Source: DATGMP01 sp035293565 (lineage in GTDB: Bacteria; Pseudomonadota; Alphaproteobacteria; BOG-932; Roseiterribacteraceae). Taken from it: 45,116 bases of DNA. The stretch is taken from assembly GCA_035293565.1 (NCBI GenBank), contig DATGMP010000124.1:1-45116 (forward strand). The letters run 5' to 3'. The stretch's first letter is position 1; every line of letters starts with the position of its first letter. The translations under genes were made by a program, and so were the position numbers. Below the pieces are notes generated by a model, which made no database searches, was not told the origin of the DNA, and saw nothing but the letters and a program-made list of their open reading frames with translations. This document shows, piece after piece, positions 1 to 7,095 of this stretch.

Positions 1-116
1 CGCGAATCGGCGGGGCTCATCGAATCACATCATCGTCGCGAGGGGAAATCGGCAGGCTTCTGTGAGGGCGCGGGCGCGGACCGAGGCCGCAGGCACCAGC
101 CAAACCGCCCAGAGAG

Positions 117-461
117 TCAATGGATAAGGCTCCTGGTATAAGCAACGACCGTCGGCTTACCGGTGGTCCCTGATGACGCGTGGATTCGCGCAACCTCGCT
201 CATTCGCGTTGCGAGGAACCCGAACGGATAGGACGCGCGTAAGTCGGCCTTGGTGGTGAACGGAAATTTCTGCAAATCGTCCAGCCGAACCACATCGCTC
301 GGAGCGGCGCCGGTCCTATCGAAGGCGGCGCGATAGTGGGGATTGCCGTGGTAGGCGCGCCGCAGCGTCCCACGCAGACGCTCCAGTTGCAGGTCGCGAA
401 GCTCTCTTACGGAGAGCCTTTCGACGGCGTCCCAGCCCGCCTCATCAGTTAAATCATACAT
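117..461 (-). pseudogene. paaK: paaK N-terminal fragment (phenylacetate-CoA ligase), truncated
   Basis: This encodes the first ~114 residues of a phenylacetate-CoA ligase, an AMP-forming enzyme of about 430 residues that activates phenylacetate. The P-loop-like motif HASSGTTGKPTVVAYT is present near the end, then the frame stops six codons later (TRSLIH-stop). The start chosen is the ATG of MYDLTDEAGW at 461. In the +1 frame the next residues (IDSLGGLAG...) run only about 30 codons and do not resume the YGYGLFTGG block expected of PaaK, so this is a truncation and not a simple frameshift. It lies downstream of paaZ on the same strand. With the adenylation core missing it cannot be active. Confidence 0.85.
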
Positions 462-495
462 GTCCAGTTTTCCCGAACAGATCGGGCCAGGAAAA

Positions 496-2526
496 TCAAA
501 CCGCATTCATCGTCAGCAGGTCGTAGGTGGCGGTAATCTCATTATCCTGATTGGTCACCGCCACGCCCCAACGCACTTCGCCCATTTGCTGATTGCGCAG
601 CGTCTTGGACTTGACGCTCAACGCGACTTTCATGGTGTCGCCCGGCTTCATGGCCTTCACGAAGCGAAGTTCCTCCAGGCCGTAATTCGCCAGGACCGGT
701 CCGGGAGCCGGATCGACGAAGAGACCCGCGGCAAAGGAGAGGACGAGATAGCCATGCGCCACACGCCCCCCGAAGATCGGATTGGCCTTGGCAGCTTCCT
801 CGTCCATATGCGCATAGAAGGTGTCGCCGGTGAATTGCGCGAAGTGCTCGATATCAGCGAGCGTGATCGTGCGAGCTTGGGTATGAAGGGTGTAACCCAG
901 ATCAAGCTCGCCGTAGCGTTTGCGGAAGGGATGCGCGTCCGCGATCGTCTGCGGCGCACCCGGCAGCTGGCGTTCGACTATCCTCGAAAGGATTCGCGGC
1001 GACCCCTGGAGCGCGGTGCGTTGCATGTAGTGTGTGACGCCGCGGATACCGCCCATCTCCTCGCCCCCGCCGGCTCGGCCGGGGCCGCCGTGAACCAGGC
1101 TGGGAAGCGGCGACCCGTGGCCGGTGGATTCTTTGGCGCAGTCGCGGTCGATGATGACGATCCGGCCATGGAACGATCCGGCGCCGAGCACGATTTTCGT
1201 GGCCGACGCAGGCTCATGCGTGACGATGGAAAGGACGAGAGACCCTTTGCCGCGATCGGCAAGGGCGGCCGCGTCGTCGAGGTCGCGGTATGGCATCAGG
1301 GTGCAAACCGGTCCGAACGCCTCGACATCGTGGATCGCACCGGCAGCCCATGGATCGTCCGCACGCAGCAAGACCGGCGAAAGAAAAGCGCCAACCGCGG
1401 CATCGGCATCCGTGACCTCGACATGCCCTGGATCGCCGAACACTACACGGGCGACGTTCGAGAGTGCGGTCAGCTTGGCGCGGACATCGTCGCGCTGAGC
1501 CCGGCTCACGAGCGGACCCATGCGGACGTCCGGGGAGCGGGGATTGCCGACCGTGATCGTGGTCAATCGGGCTTTCAACGCAGCTTCCGCGGCTTCGATG
1601 AGATCGGCAGGAACCATGGCCCGGCGAATTGCGGTGCATTTCTGGCCCGCCTTCGCCGTCATCTCACGTACGACCTCTTGGATGAAAAGATCGAACTCCG
1701 GGCTGTCGAGCGCGGCGTCCGGCCCGAGGATCGAGGCATTAAGCGAATCCTGCTCCGCGACAAAACGGACCCCTTCCCGAACCATTTTGGGATGGGCCTT
1801 CAGCATAGCCGCGGTTGCGCCGGAGCCGGTGAAGCTGACAACATCCTGACCCGTGAGGTGGTCGAGCAGATCTCCCACCGGGCCCACGATCAACTGCAGC
1901 GCTCCTGGCGGCAGGACTCCTGTCTCGGCAATGATCTTGAACGCATGCTCGGCGACCTGGGCTGTCGCGGAGGCGGGCTTGATGATGGCGGGAACGCCCG
2001 CCAGGAGCGTCGGCCCCAATTTCTCCAGCATGCCCCAGACCGGAAAGTTGAAGGCGTTGATGTGGACCGCAACGCCCTTGAGCGAGGTCCACACATGCTG
2101 GCCGATGAAGCCGCCGGTCTTGCTCAGAATTTCTGGCGCGCCGTCAGTCAGTATGCAGCCGTCGGGCAGCTCGCGACGCCCCTTCGACGCATAAGCGTAG
2201 AGCGTCCCGGCGCCCCCTTCGATGTCTACCCATCCATCCTGACGTGTCGCGCCGGTCTGGTAGGACAGTTCGTAAAGTTCTTCCTTGCGCGCCATCACGG
2301 CGTCGGCCAACGCCTTCAGAATCTTCGCGCGCTGATGAAAGCTGAGTCCGCCGAGCGCTGGGCCGCCAACGTTGCGCGCATGGACAGCCATGGCGGCGAA
2401 ATCCAGACCGCCGGACCCAGTCTCCGCGACGACTTCACCGGTAACGGCGGAACGGATCTCGATTAAGCCGCCGGTCGCCTGCACCCAACGACCTTCGGCA
2501 AAATTCATCAATCTTGGCGGCTTCAT
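496..2526 (-). CDS. paaZ: PaaZ, bifunctional oxepin-CoA hydrolase / 3-oxo-5,6-dehydrosuberyl-CoA semialdehyde dehydrogenase
   Basis: Ring-cleaving enzyme of the aerobic phenylacetyl-CoA pathway: it hydrolyses oxepin-CoA and oxidises the resulting aldehyde. The 676-residue length matches the E. coli enzyme (about 680). Residues 1 to ~515 form an NADP-dependent aldehyde dehydrogenase with the active-site Cys at 297 (AGQKCTAIRR) and Glu at 258 (VAEQDSLN); the family hallmark HINAFNFPVWGMLEKL lies at about 155-170. The C-terminal ~145 residues are a MaoC-type hydratase with GDTFYAHMD, holding the Asp/His pair. The start is the ATG at 2526, which fits family N-termini; the upstream in-frame extension overlaps paaG and is unlikely. 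It sits 13 nt after paaG, same strand, presumably one transcript. It appears fully intact although its neighbours are damaged. Confidence 0.95.
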   Translation of the reverse strand: MKPPRLMNFAEGRWVQATGGLIEIRSAVTGEVVAETGSGGLDFAAMAVHARNVGGPALGGLSFHQRAKILKALADAVMARKEELYELSYQTGATRQDGWVDIEGGAGTLYAYASKGRRELPDGCILTDGAPEILSKTGGFIGQHVWTSLKGVAVHINAFNFPVWGMLEKLGPTLLAGVPAIIKPASATAQVAEHAFKIIAETGVLPPGALQLIVGPVGDLLDHLTGQDVVSFTGSGATAAMLKAHPKMVREGVRFVAEQDSLNASILGPDAALDSPEFDLFIQEVVREMTAKAGQKCTAIRRAMVPADLIEAAEAALKARLTTITVGNPRSPDVRMGPLVSRAQRDDVRAKLTALSNVARVVFGDPGHVEVTDADAAVGAFLSPVLLRADDPWAAGAIHDVEAFGPVCTLMPYRDLDDAAALADRGKGSLVLSIVTHEPASATKIVLGAGSFHGRIVIIDRDCAKESTGHGSPLPSLVHGGPGRAGGGEEMGGIRGVTHYMQRTALQGSPRILSRIVERQLPGAPQTIADAHPFRKRYGELDLGYTLHTQARTITLADIEHFAQFTGDTFYAHMDEEAAKANPIFGGRVAHGYLVLSFAAGLFVDPAPGPVLANYGLEELRFVKAMKPGDTMKVALSVKSKTLRNQQMGEVRWGVAVTNQDNEITATYDLLTMNAV

Positions 2527-2539
2527 GCCGAAACTCCGA

Positions 2540-3331
2540 TTAGCGGCCGCGAAAGGCTGGGGATCGCTTTTCCAGAAAGGCCGAGACGCCCTCGCGATAG
2601 TCGGCGCTGCGACCCAGCTCGCGCTGCAAATCACGCTCAAGGTCGAGCTGAGCGTCGAGAGTGGCGCCGAAAGAGCCGCGAAGCGCCCTCTTGGTCGCGG
2701 CCAATCCGCGGGTTGGCGCTGACGCGAAACGCGCGACAAGCGACTCCGCTTCGGCGAGAAGGAGAGAGTCATCGACCACTTTCCAAATCAGGCCCCAGGC
2801 CTCGGCCTGCTCGGCCGTAATCGGCTGCCCGGTCAAAGCGAGACCAAGCGCGCGCGCCTGCCCAGCCAGTCGGGGCAGGGTCCACGTGCCGCCTGAATCC
2901 GGCACCAGGCCGATATTGGCGAAAGACTGAATGAATTTGGCGCCTCGCGCCGCGAGGACGATATCGACGGCCAATGCGATGTTGGCGCCGGCGCCGGCCG
3001 CCACGCCGTTGACCGCGCAAACCACCGGGAGCGGCAGGTTCGTCAGCCGGCGGATCAGGGGGTTATAGTGATCGTTCAGGGACGTACCCAGATCGACGCC
3101 GTCGCCGCCCGGAGCGACCGACCGGTCTGAAAGGTCCTGACCTGCGCAGAAGCCCCGACCCGCGCCGGTTATCAGCAGGACCCTTGCCTCGGTGTTAGCT
3201 TCGATGCAGCTCAGGGCATGCGCGACCTCCTGGTGCATCTGGACAGTGAAACTGTTCAGGCGATCGGGCCGGTTGAACGTCAGGCGCGCAATACCGGCGC
3301 TGAACTCGAACAAGATCGTCTCGTAGGCCAT
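2540..3331 (-). CDS. paaG: PaaG, 1,2-epoxyphenylacetyl-CoA isomerase
   Basis: Crotonase-fold enzyme converting ring-1,2-epoxyphenylacetyl-CoA to oxepin-CoA. The protein is 263 residues, the usual size. Motifs visible: LTFNRPDRLNSF near the N-terminus, GAGRGFCAGQDLSDR (CoA/oxyanion loop), AVNGVAAGAGANIALAVD, and PDSGGTWTLPRLAG carrying the catalytic Asp; the C-terminus GRSADYREGVSAFLEKRSP is typical of PaaG and distinguishes it from other hydratases. The ATG at 3331 is preceded by GGGGGA; an upstream in-frame ATG at 3406 lies inside the putative -35 box, so it is rejected. First gene of the leftward paaG-paaZ-paaK' unit, transcribed away from paaAB. Confidence 0.95.
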   Translation of the reverse strand: MAYETILFEFSAGIARLTFNRPDRLNSFTVQMHQEVAHALSCIEANTEARVLLITGAGRGFCAGQDLSDRSVAPGGDGVDLGTSLNDHYNPLIRRLTNLPLPVVCAVNGVAAGAGANIALAVDIVLAARGAKFIQSFANIGLVPDSGGTWTLPRLAGQARALGLALTGQPITAEQAEAWGLIWKVVDDSLLLAEAESLVARFASAPTRGLAATKRALRGSFGATLDAQLDLERDLQRELGRSADYREGVSAFLEKRSPAFRGR

Positions 3332-3377
3332 GCGCGATCCCCCGCGTCCTGGTTCGCCCGAATGCAGCGACAGGCGA

Positions 3378-3406
3378 ACGATAAAATAGAATGTCCGGTC
3401 GGTCAA
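3378..3406 (-). promoter_or_regulatory. putative paaG promoter with operator-like repeat
   Basis: Read leftward, TTGACC (3406-3401) is followed 17 nt later by TATCGT (3383-3378), a plausible sigma-70 pair with a weak -10. The -35 box runs into GACCGACCGGAC (3404-3393), which matches the motif over the paaA -35 box on the other strand (shared core AATTGACCGAYCGG). Such palindromes suit a TetR-type repressor such as PaaR; that link is inference. Confidence 0.5.
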
Positions 3407-3482
3407 TTATTGAGTCCAGTGATCGTTTTGGCTAAAGTGCCGATTTCAAGCCGGACTCCTCCGACCCAAACATAGGCCCTCA

Positions 3483-3622
3483 ATGCCGGAAGCCTTCCTC
3501 TGTGATGCGGTCCGCACTGCCATCGGACGATATGCGGCGCGCTTGCTGGCATCCGCCCCGACGACCCGGCGGCGACGCCGATCACGGCGCTGATGGCGTA
3601 CCGTATAACGGCCAGTTATTAA
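3483..3622 (+). pseudogene. paaJ: paaJ 5' remnant (3-oxoadipyl-CoA thiolase), frameshifted
   Basis: From the ATG at 3483 the frame reads MPEAFLCDAVRTAIGRY, a thiolase N-terminus typical of 3-oxoadipyl-CoA thiolases. At about 3534 one G is missing from a GGCGGC context; in the next frame the protein continues GALAGIRPDDPAATPITALMA, exactly the expected thiolase continuation, and then ends at a TAA (3620-3622). So about 39 codons of paaJ remain of the usual ~400, with a one-base deletion inside them, and the rest was removed. The remnant lies between the two divergent paa promoters and ends where the paaA promoter starts. Confidence 0.8.
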
Positions 3623-3651
3623 TTGACCGATCGGTCGGGTTATTATATAAT
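3623..3651 (+). promoter_or_regulatory. paaAB promoter with palindromic operator
   Basis: TTGACC (3623-3628), a 17-nt spacer and a perfect TATAAT (3646-3651) form a strong sigma-70 promoter 27 nt before the paaAB start. A perfect 12-bp palindrome GACCGATCGGTC (3625-3636) overlaps the -35 box, so a bound repressor would block polymerase. A similar copy overlaps the -35 of the opposing paaG promoter. A TetR-family PaaR that releases in response to phenylacetyl-CoA is the natural candidate from knowledge of the pathway; no such gene is present in this window. Confidence 0.7.
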
Positions 3652-3678
3652 TGAGCCATCCAAAACGGAGTATCCGCC

Positions 3679-4977
3679 TTGAAAACGACCGATCTCAACG
3701 CTTCCGGTGGGCCCGCTTCGCAAGCTCCGATCGATCCAACCGAGGACGCAGACAAACTGGCCACGTTTGATGCCCGCGTGGCCGCGGACGATTTTATCGA
3801 ACCCAAGGACTGGATGCCCGAAAACTATCGAAAGAGCCTGATGCGCCAAATCTCGCAGCATGCCCACTCCGAGATTGTCGGTATGCTTCCGGAAGGCAAC
3901 TGGATCACCCGGGCGCCGACATTGCTACGTAAGGCGGTGCTGCTCGCTAAGGTTCAGGACGAAGGCGGCCACGGCCTCTATCTCTATGCCGCCGCCGAGA
4001 CGCTCGGCACCAGCCGCGAGGAGATGATCGATGCCCTTCACGCCGGCCGCGCCAAGTACTCCACCATCTTCAGCTACCCGACACCGACCTGGGCGGACAT
4101 CGGCGCCATCGGCTGGCTGGTCGACGGCGCCGCGGTCGTCAATCAGGTGCCGCTCCAGCGTTGTTCTTATGGGCCGTATGCCCGCGCGATGGTGCGGATC
4201 TGCAAGGAGGAAAGTTTTCACCAGCGGCAGGGCTACGAGATCATGATGACCTTGGCCCGGGGTTCACCCGAACAGAAGCGGATGGCGCAGGACGCGCTCA
4301 ACCGTTGGTGGTGGCCGTCCATCATGATGTTCGGGCCGCCAGACGACCATTCGCCCAACTCTGCCCAGTCGATCCGCTGGCGTATCAAGCGCGAGACCAA
4401 CGACGAGTTGCGCCAGAAATTTATCGATATCACCGTGCCCCAGGCCGAGGCGATCGGCCTGACACTGCCCGACCCGGAGCTCAAATGGAACGAGGCGCGC
4501 GGCGCCTACGACTTCGGTCCGATCGACTGGGACGAATTCTATGCCGCCGTCCGTGGCGAAGGCCCGGTCGCCAAAGAACGCATGCAGGCCCGCATCAAGG
4601 CATGGAAAGACGGAGCTTGGGTGCGCGAGGCCGCCAATGCCCACGGGAAGAAACTCCCCAGCCACGCGTCAGTACCGGTTGACAGGCTTCGCACCGGCGA
4701 CGACTGGTCGCTCTGGGAAGTGTTCATCCGCGCAAAGAACGGCCTTTCCCACAAACATGTGGGTAGTGTCCATGCCGCGGATCCCCGGATGGCGATAGAG
4801 CACGCGCGCGATATATATACCCGTCGCCTGGAAGGGGTGAGCCTTTGGGTCGTGCCGTCCGCCCAGATCACCGCTTCGGACCCGGCGGAAAGCGCCGCCC
4901 TGTTCGAGCCGGCCGAGGATAAGATTTATCGGCATCCAACATTTTACTCGATCCCAGACCACATCAAGAACATCTGA
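3679..4977 (+). CDS. paaA: PaaA-PaaB fusion, phenylacetyl-CoA 1,2-epoxidase catalytic subunit plus bridging subunit
   Basis: Single 432-residue frame joining two proteins that are normally separate. Residues ~25-330 are PaaA, the diiron monooxygenase subunit, with ligand motifs QDEGGH and KEESFH and the blocks MLPEGNWITRAPTLLRKA and WLVDGAAVVNQVPL. Residues ~341-432 are a full PaaB (WSLWEVFIRAKNGLSHKHVGS ... YRHPTFYSIPDHI), joined by a short linker around SHASVPVDRLRTG. The N-terminus carries an extra ~25 residues without recognised domain. The start is TTG at 3679 with GGAG 8 nt upstream; no ATG fits. Its stop overlaps the paaC start (TGATG). In the epoxidase, PaaA holds the active site, PaaC is a structural partner, and PaaB bridges heterodimers. 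Confidence 0.93.
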   Translation: MKTTDLNASGGPASQAPIDPTEDADKLATFDARVAADDFIEPKDWMPENYRKSLMRQISQHAHSEIVGMLPEGNWITRAPTLLRKAVLLAKVQDEGGHGLYLYAAAETLGTSREEMIDALHAGRAKYSTIFSYPTPTWADIGAIGWLVDGAAVVNQVPLQRCSYGPYARAMVRICKEESFHQRQGYEIMMTLARGSPEQKRMAQDALNRWWWPSIMMFGPPDDHSPNSAQSIRWRIKRETNDELRQKFIDITVPQAEAIGLTLPDPELKWNEARGAYDFGPIDWDEFYAAVRGEGPVAKERMQARIKAWKDGAWVREAANAHGKKLPSHASVPVDRLRTGDDWSLWEVFIRAKNGLSHKHVGSVHAADPRMAIEHARDIYTRRLEGVSLWVVPSAQITASDPAESAALFEPAEDKIYRHPTFYSIPDHIKNI

Positions 4978-5759
4978 TGCCTGAAGCCGCGAACGTCGCC
5001 GAGTCCAACCGGGCGGCTTTAGCTGAGTACGCTCTGCGCCTCGGCGATGACAGCCTGATCCTCGCTCAACAATTATGCGCTTGGTGCGGCCATGCCCCGG
5101 CCATCGAAGTCGATCTATCCCTGACCAACCTCGCTCTGGACCTGATCGGCCAAGCCCGAGGGTTCCTAAGCTACGGCGCGCAATTGAGAAGGCTCAATGA
5201 GGACGCCGACGCTCTGGCGTTTGGACGGGATGTATTGGACTTCCGCAATTGTCTGCTAGTCGAGCAGCCAGACGGCGATTTCGCACAAACAATAGCGCGC
5301 CAGTTCCTATTCTCTTCTTGGCAGCAGCTTTTCCTGGACGTTCTCGCGCAATCTCGCGATGCAACGCTGGCGGGAATCGCAAAAAAGGCTATCGAGGAGG
5401 TGTCGTACCACGCCCGCTTCGCCAGCGAGTGGATCGTACGGCTCGGCGACGGAACTGCCGAAAGCCACGCGAGGATGACGGCCGGGCTCGACTGGATGTG
5501 GCGCTTTGTCGACGAGCTGTTCGAGACCGACCCCATCGAGTCGGCGTTGGCCGAGCAGGGCCTTGGCGTCGATTGCGCCGGGTTGCGCCCCGCTTGGGAC
5601 ACGGCCATCCGGAAAACGCTCGCCGAAGGCACGCTGCCGATGCCGGCCGTTCGACGAAGCGTCACCGGCGGTCGCCAAGGTCGCCACACTGAGCATCTCG
5701 GGCGCTTGCTCGCCGACATGCAGTTCCTCCAGCGGGCCTATCCCGGCGCGAACTGGTGA
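4977..5759 (+). CDS. paaC: PaaC, phenylacetyl-CoA epoxidase structural subunit
   Basis: 260-residue ferritin-like subunit that pairs with PaaA; it lacks a working metal site in the family. Recognised from LRLGDDSLILAQQLCAWCGHAPAIEVDLSL, LDLIGQARGFLSYGAQL, LLVEQPDGDFAQTIARQFL, EEVSYHARFASEWIVRLGDG and the C-terminus GGRQGRHTEHLGRLLADMQFLQRAYPG. The C-terminus is complete. The ATG overlaps the stop of paaAB by one base (TGATG), so translation is probably coupled. The next gene should be paaD; it is missing. Confidence 0.94.
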   Translation: MPEAANVAESNRAALAEYALRLGDDSLILAQQLCAWCGHAPAIEVDLSLTNLALDLIGQARGFLSYGAQLRRLNEDADALAFGRDVLDFRNCLLVEQPDGDFAQTIARQFLFSSWQQLFLDVLAQSRDATLAGIAKKAIEEVSYHARFASEWIVRLGDGTAESHARMTAGLDWMWRFVDELFETDPIESALAEQGLGVDCAGLRPAWDTAIRKTLAEGTLPMPAVRRSVTGGRQGRHTEHLGRLLADMQFLQRAYPGANW

Positions 5760-5763
5760 CGTC

Positions 5764-5805
5764 ATGAGGTCGATCAACCCTCGTTCGATCCGCAAATACG
5801 TTTGA
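5764..5805 (+). other. scar at the expected paaD position
   Basis: Between paaC and paaE, where paaD (about 165 codons, Fe-S/diiron maturation factor) normally sits, only 56 nt remain. They hold a 13-codon frame MRSINPRSIRKYV. In the sister frame the text reads PSFDPQ and then, with one base shift, KYV-stop, which loosely resembles the end of PaaD proteins (EPFDxFK-type). This would fit an internal deletion leaving a start codon and the last few codons. The resemblance is short, so the remnant identity is tentative; absence of paaD is certain within this window. Confidence 0.4.
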
Positions 5806-5815
5806 AATCCTGATC

Positions 5816-6898
5816 ATGTCGCTCGACTCGACTTTTCATCCGCTGAGGATCGCAGAGATTCGCCGCGAGACCGCCGACTCGATCTCCGTCCGATTCGAGG
5901 CGCCCGACGATCTGGCGACGCTCTATCGGTTTGAAGCTGGTCAGCATCTGACCTTGAGGACCGTTCTCGCGGGTGAGGATCTGCGCCGCAACTACTCTCT
6001 CTGTACCTCACCGCTGGACGGCGAGTTGCGGATAGCGATCAAACTGGTCGCGGACGGCCGCTTCTCCACCTGGGCCCACGCGCAGTTGCAGGAAGGCGAC
6101 CTCATCGAGGTGATGGCCCCGATCGGTCGCTTTACCTGGGGCTTTGATCCAGCCGCGTCGCGACGGTATGTCGGCTTTGCCGGTGGATCTGGGATTACTC
6201 CCGTATTGTCGCTTCTGAAAACGGCGCTGAGAGTCGAGCCGCAAAGCCGCTTTACGTTGTTCTACGGCAACCGCGCGACTGCTTCGATCATGTTCCTCGA
6301 AGATCTGGCGGCGCTGAAGAACCGCTATATCGATCGCGTGCAAATCTATCATTTTCTGGAGGACGAGGCCGAGGAGATAGAGCTCTTCAACGGGCGGCTC
6401 GACGCGGCGAGATGCGGCACCGTATTGGATCAATTGGTTGACGTTGCGGGACTCGACGCCGTCTTCATTTGCGGCCCCGGCCCCATGACGGATGCTGCGG
6501 AAGCGGCTTTGACGGTCAGGGGCGTGCCCGCCGAGCGCATCCTGATCGAGCGGTTCACGACCGCGCCGCCGTCCGCCCTTCAAGCAGCAACCATCGCGGC
6601 CCTCGTCGAATGCGCGGTGGGTGCGAAGATCTCGGTTCTTCTTGACGGCCGTCGGGCGACGATTGCATTTGATCCCGCAAGGGGGACCATCCTCGACAAT
6701 GTTCGGGCTGCCGGCCTGCCCGCTCCTTTCGCCTGCAAAGGCGGGGTCTGCGCAACCTGCCGAGCCAAAGTCATCTCCGGAACCGCGCAGATGAAGGGCA
6801 ATTACGCTCTGACCGCCGACGAGGTTGCGCAGGGTTACGTCCTTACATGCCAGGCTCTTCCAACCAGCGACGACGTATTCGTGACCTACGACGCCTGA
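5816..6898 (+). CDS. paaE: PaaE, phenylacetyl-CoA epoxidase reductase
   Basis: 360-residue NAD(P)H-dependent flavoprotein reductase that feeds electrons to PaaA. Order of domains: FAD-binding (RRNYSLCTSP, about residue 60-70), NAD(P)-binding (GFAGGSGITPVLSLLK and ICGPGPMTDAAEAAL), then a C-terminal plant-type [2Fe-2S] ferredoxin with Cys in CKGGVCATCRAKV and a fourth Cys in VLTCQ. Length and order match the family. It follows paaC after a 56-nt gap, same strand, so PaaABCE could still be made together even though paaD is gone. ATG at 5816; no strong ribosome site is visible upstream (GAAATCCTGATC). Confidence 0.94.
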   Translation: MSLDSTFHPLRIAEIRRETADSISVRFEAPDDLATLYRFEAGQHLTLRTVLAGEDLRRNYSLCTSPLDGELRIAIKLVADGRFSTWAHAQLQEGDLIEVMAPIGRFTWGFDPAASRRYVGFAGGSGITPVLSLLKTALRVEPQSRFTLFYGNRATASIMFLEDLAALKNRYIDRVQIYHFLEDEAEEIELFNGRLDAARCGTVLDQLVDVAGLDAVFICGPGPMTDAAEAALTVRGVPAERILIERFTTAPPSALQAATIAALVECAVGAKISVLLDGRRATIAFDPARGTILDNVRAAGLPAPFACKGGVCATCRAKVISGTAQMKGNYALTADEVAQGYVLTCQALPTSDDVFVTYDA

Positions 6899-7095
6899 AA
6901 ATTCATGTGGAGTGCACCCTAAGAATAAGACGAAGAAGGGAAACAGTTGAGAAAAACCCCGAGACCAATCGACAGGGCGATCAAATCGACAGGCTCGACT
7001 CAAGCAGGTTGACACCGCCTTGATCGCTTTCCTACGTCGTTCCTGAGCATCATACCGCGCCGAGCCTTTAGCGATTTCACGCAGTGGAGATATTG

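Noticed and set aside
460..2466. 668-codon open frame on the plus strand opposite paaZ
   Set aside because: Shadow of paaZ; composition rich in Arg/Gly/Asp with no motif, while the minus strand encodes a complete PaaZ.
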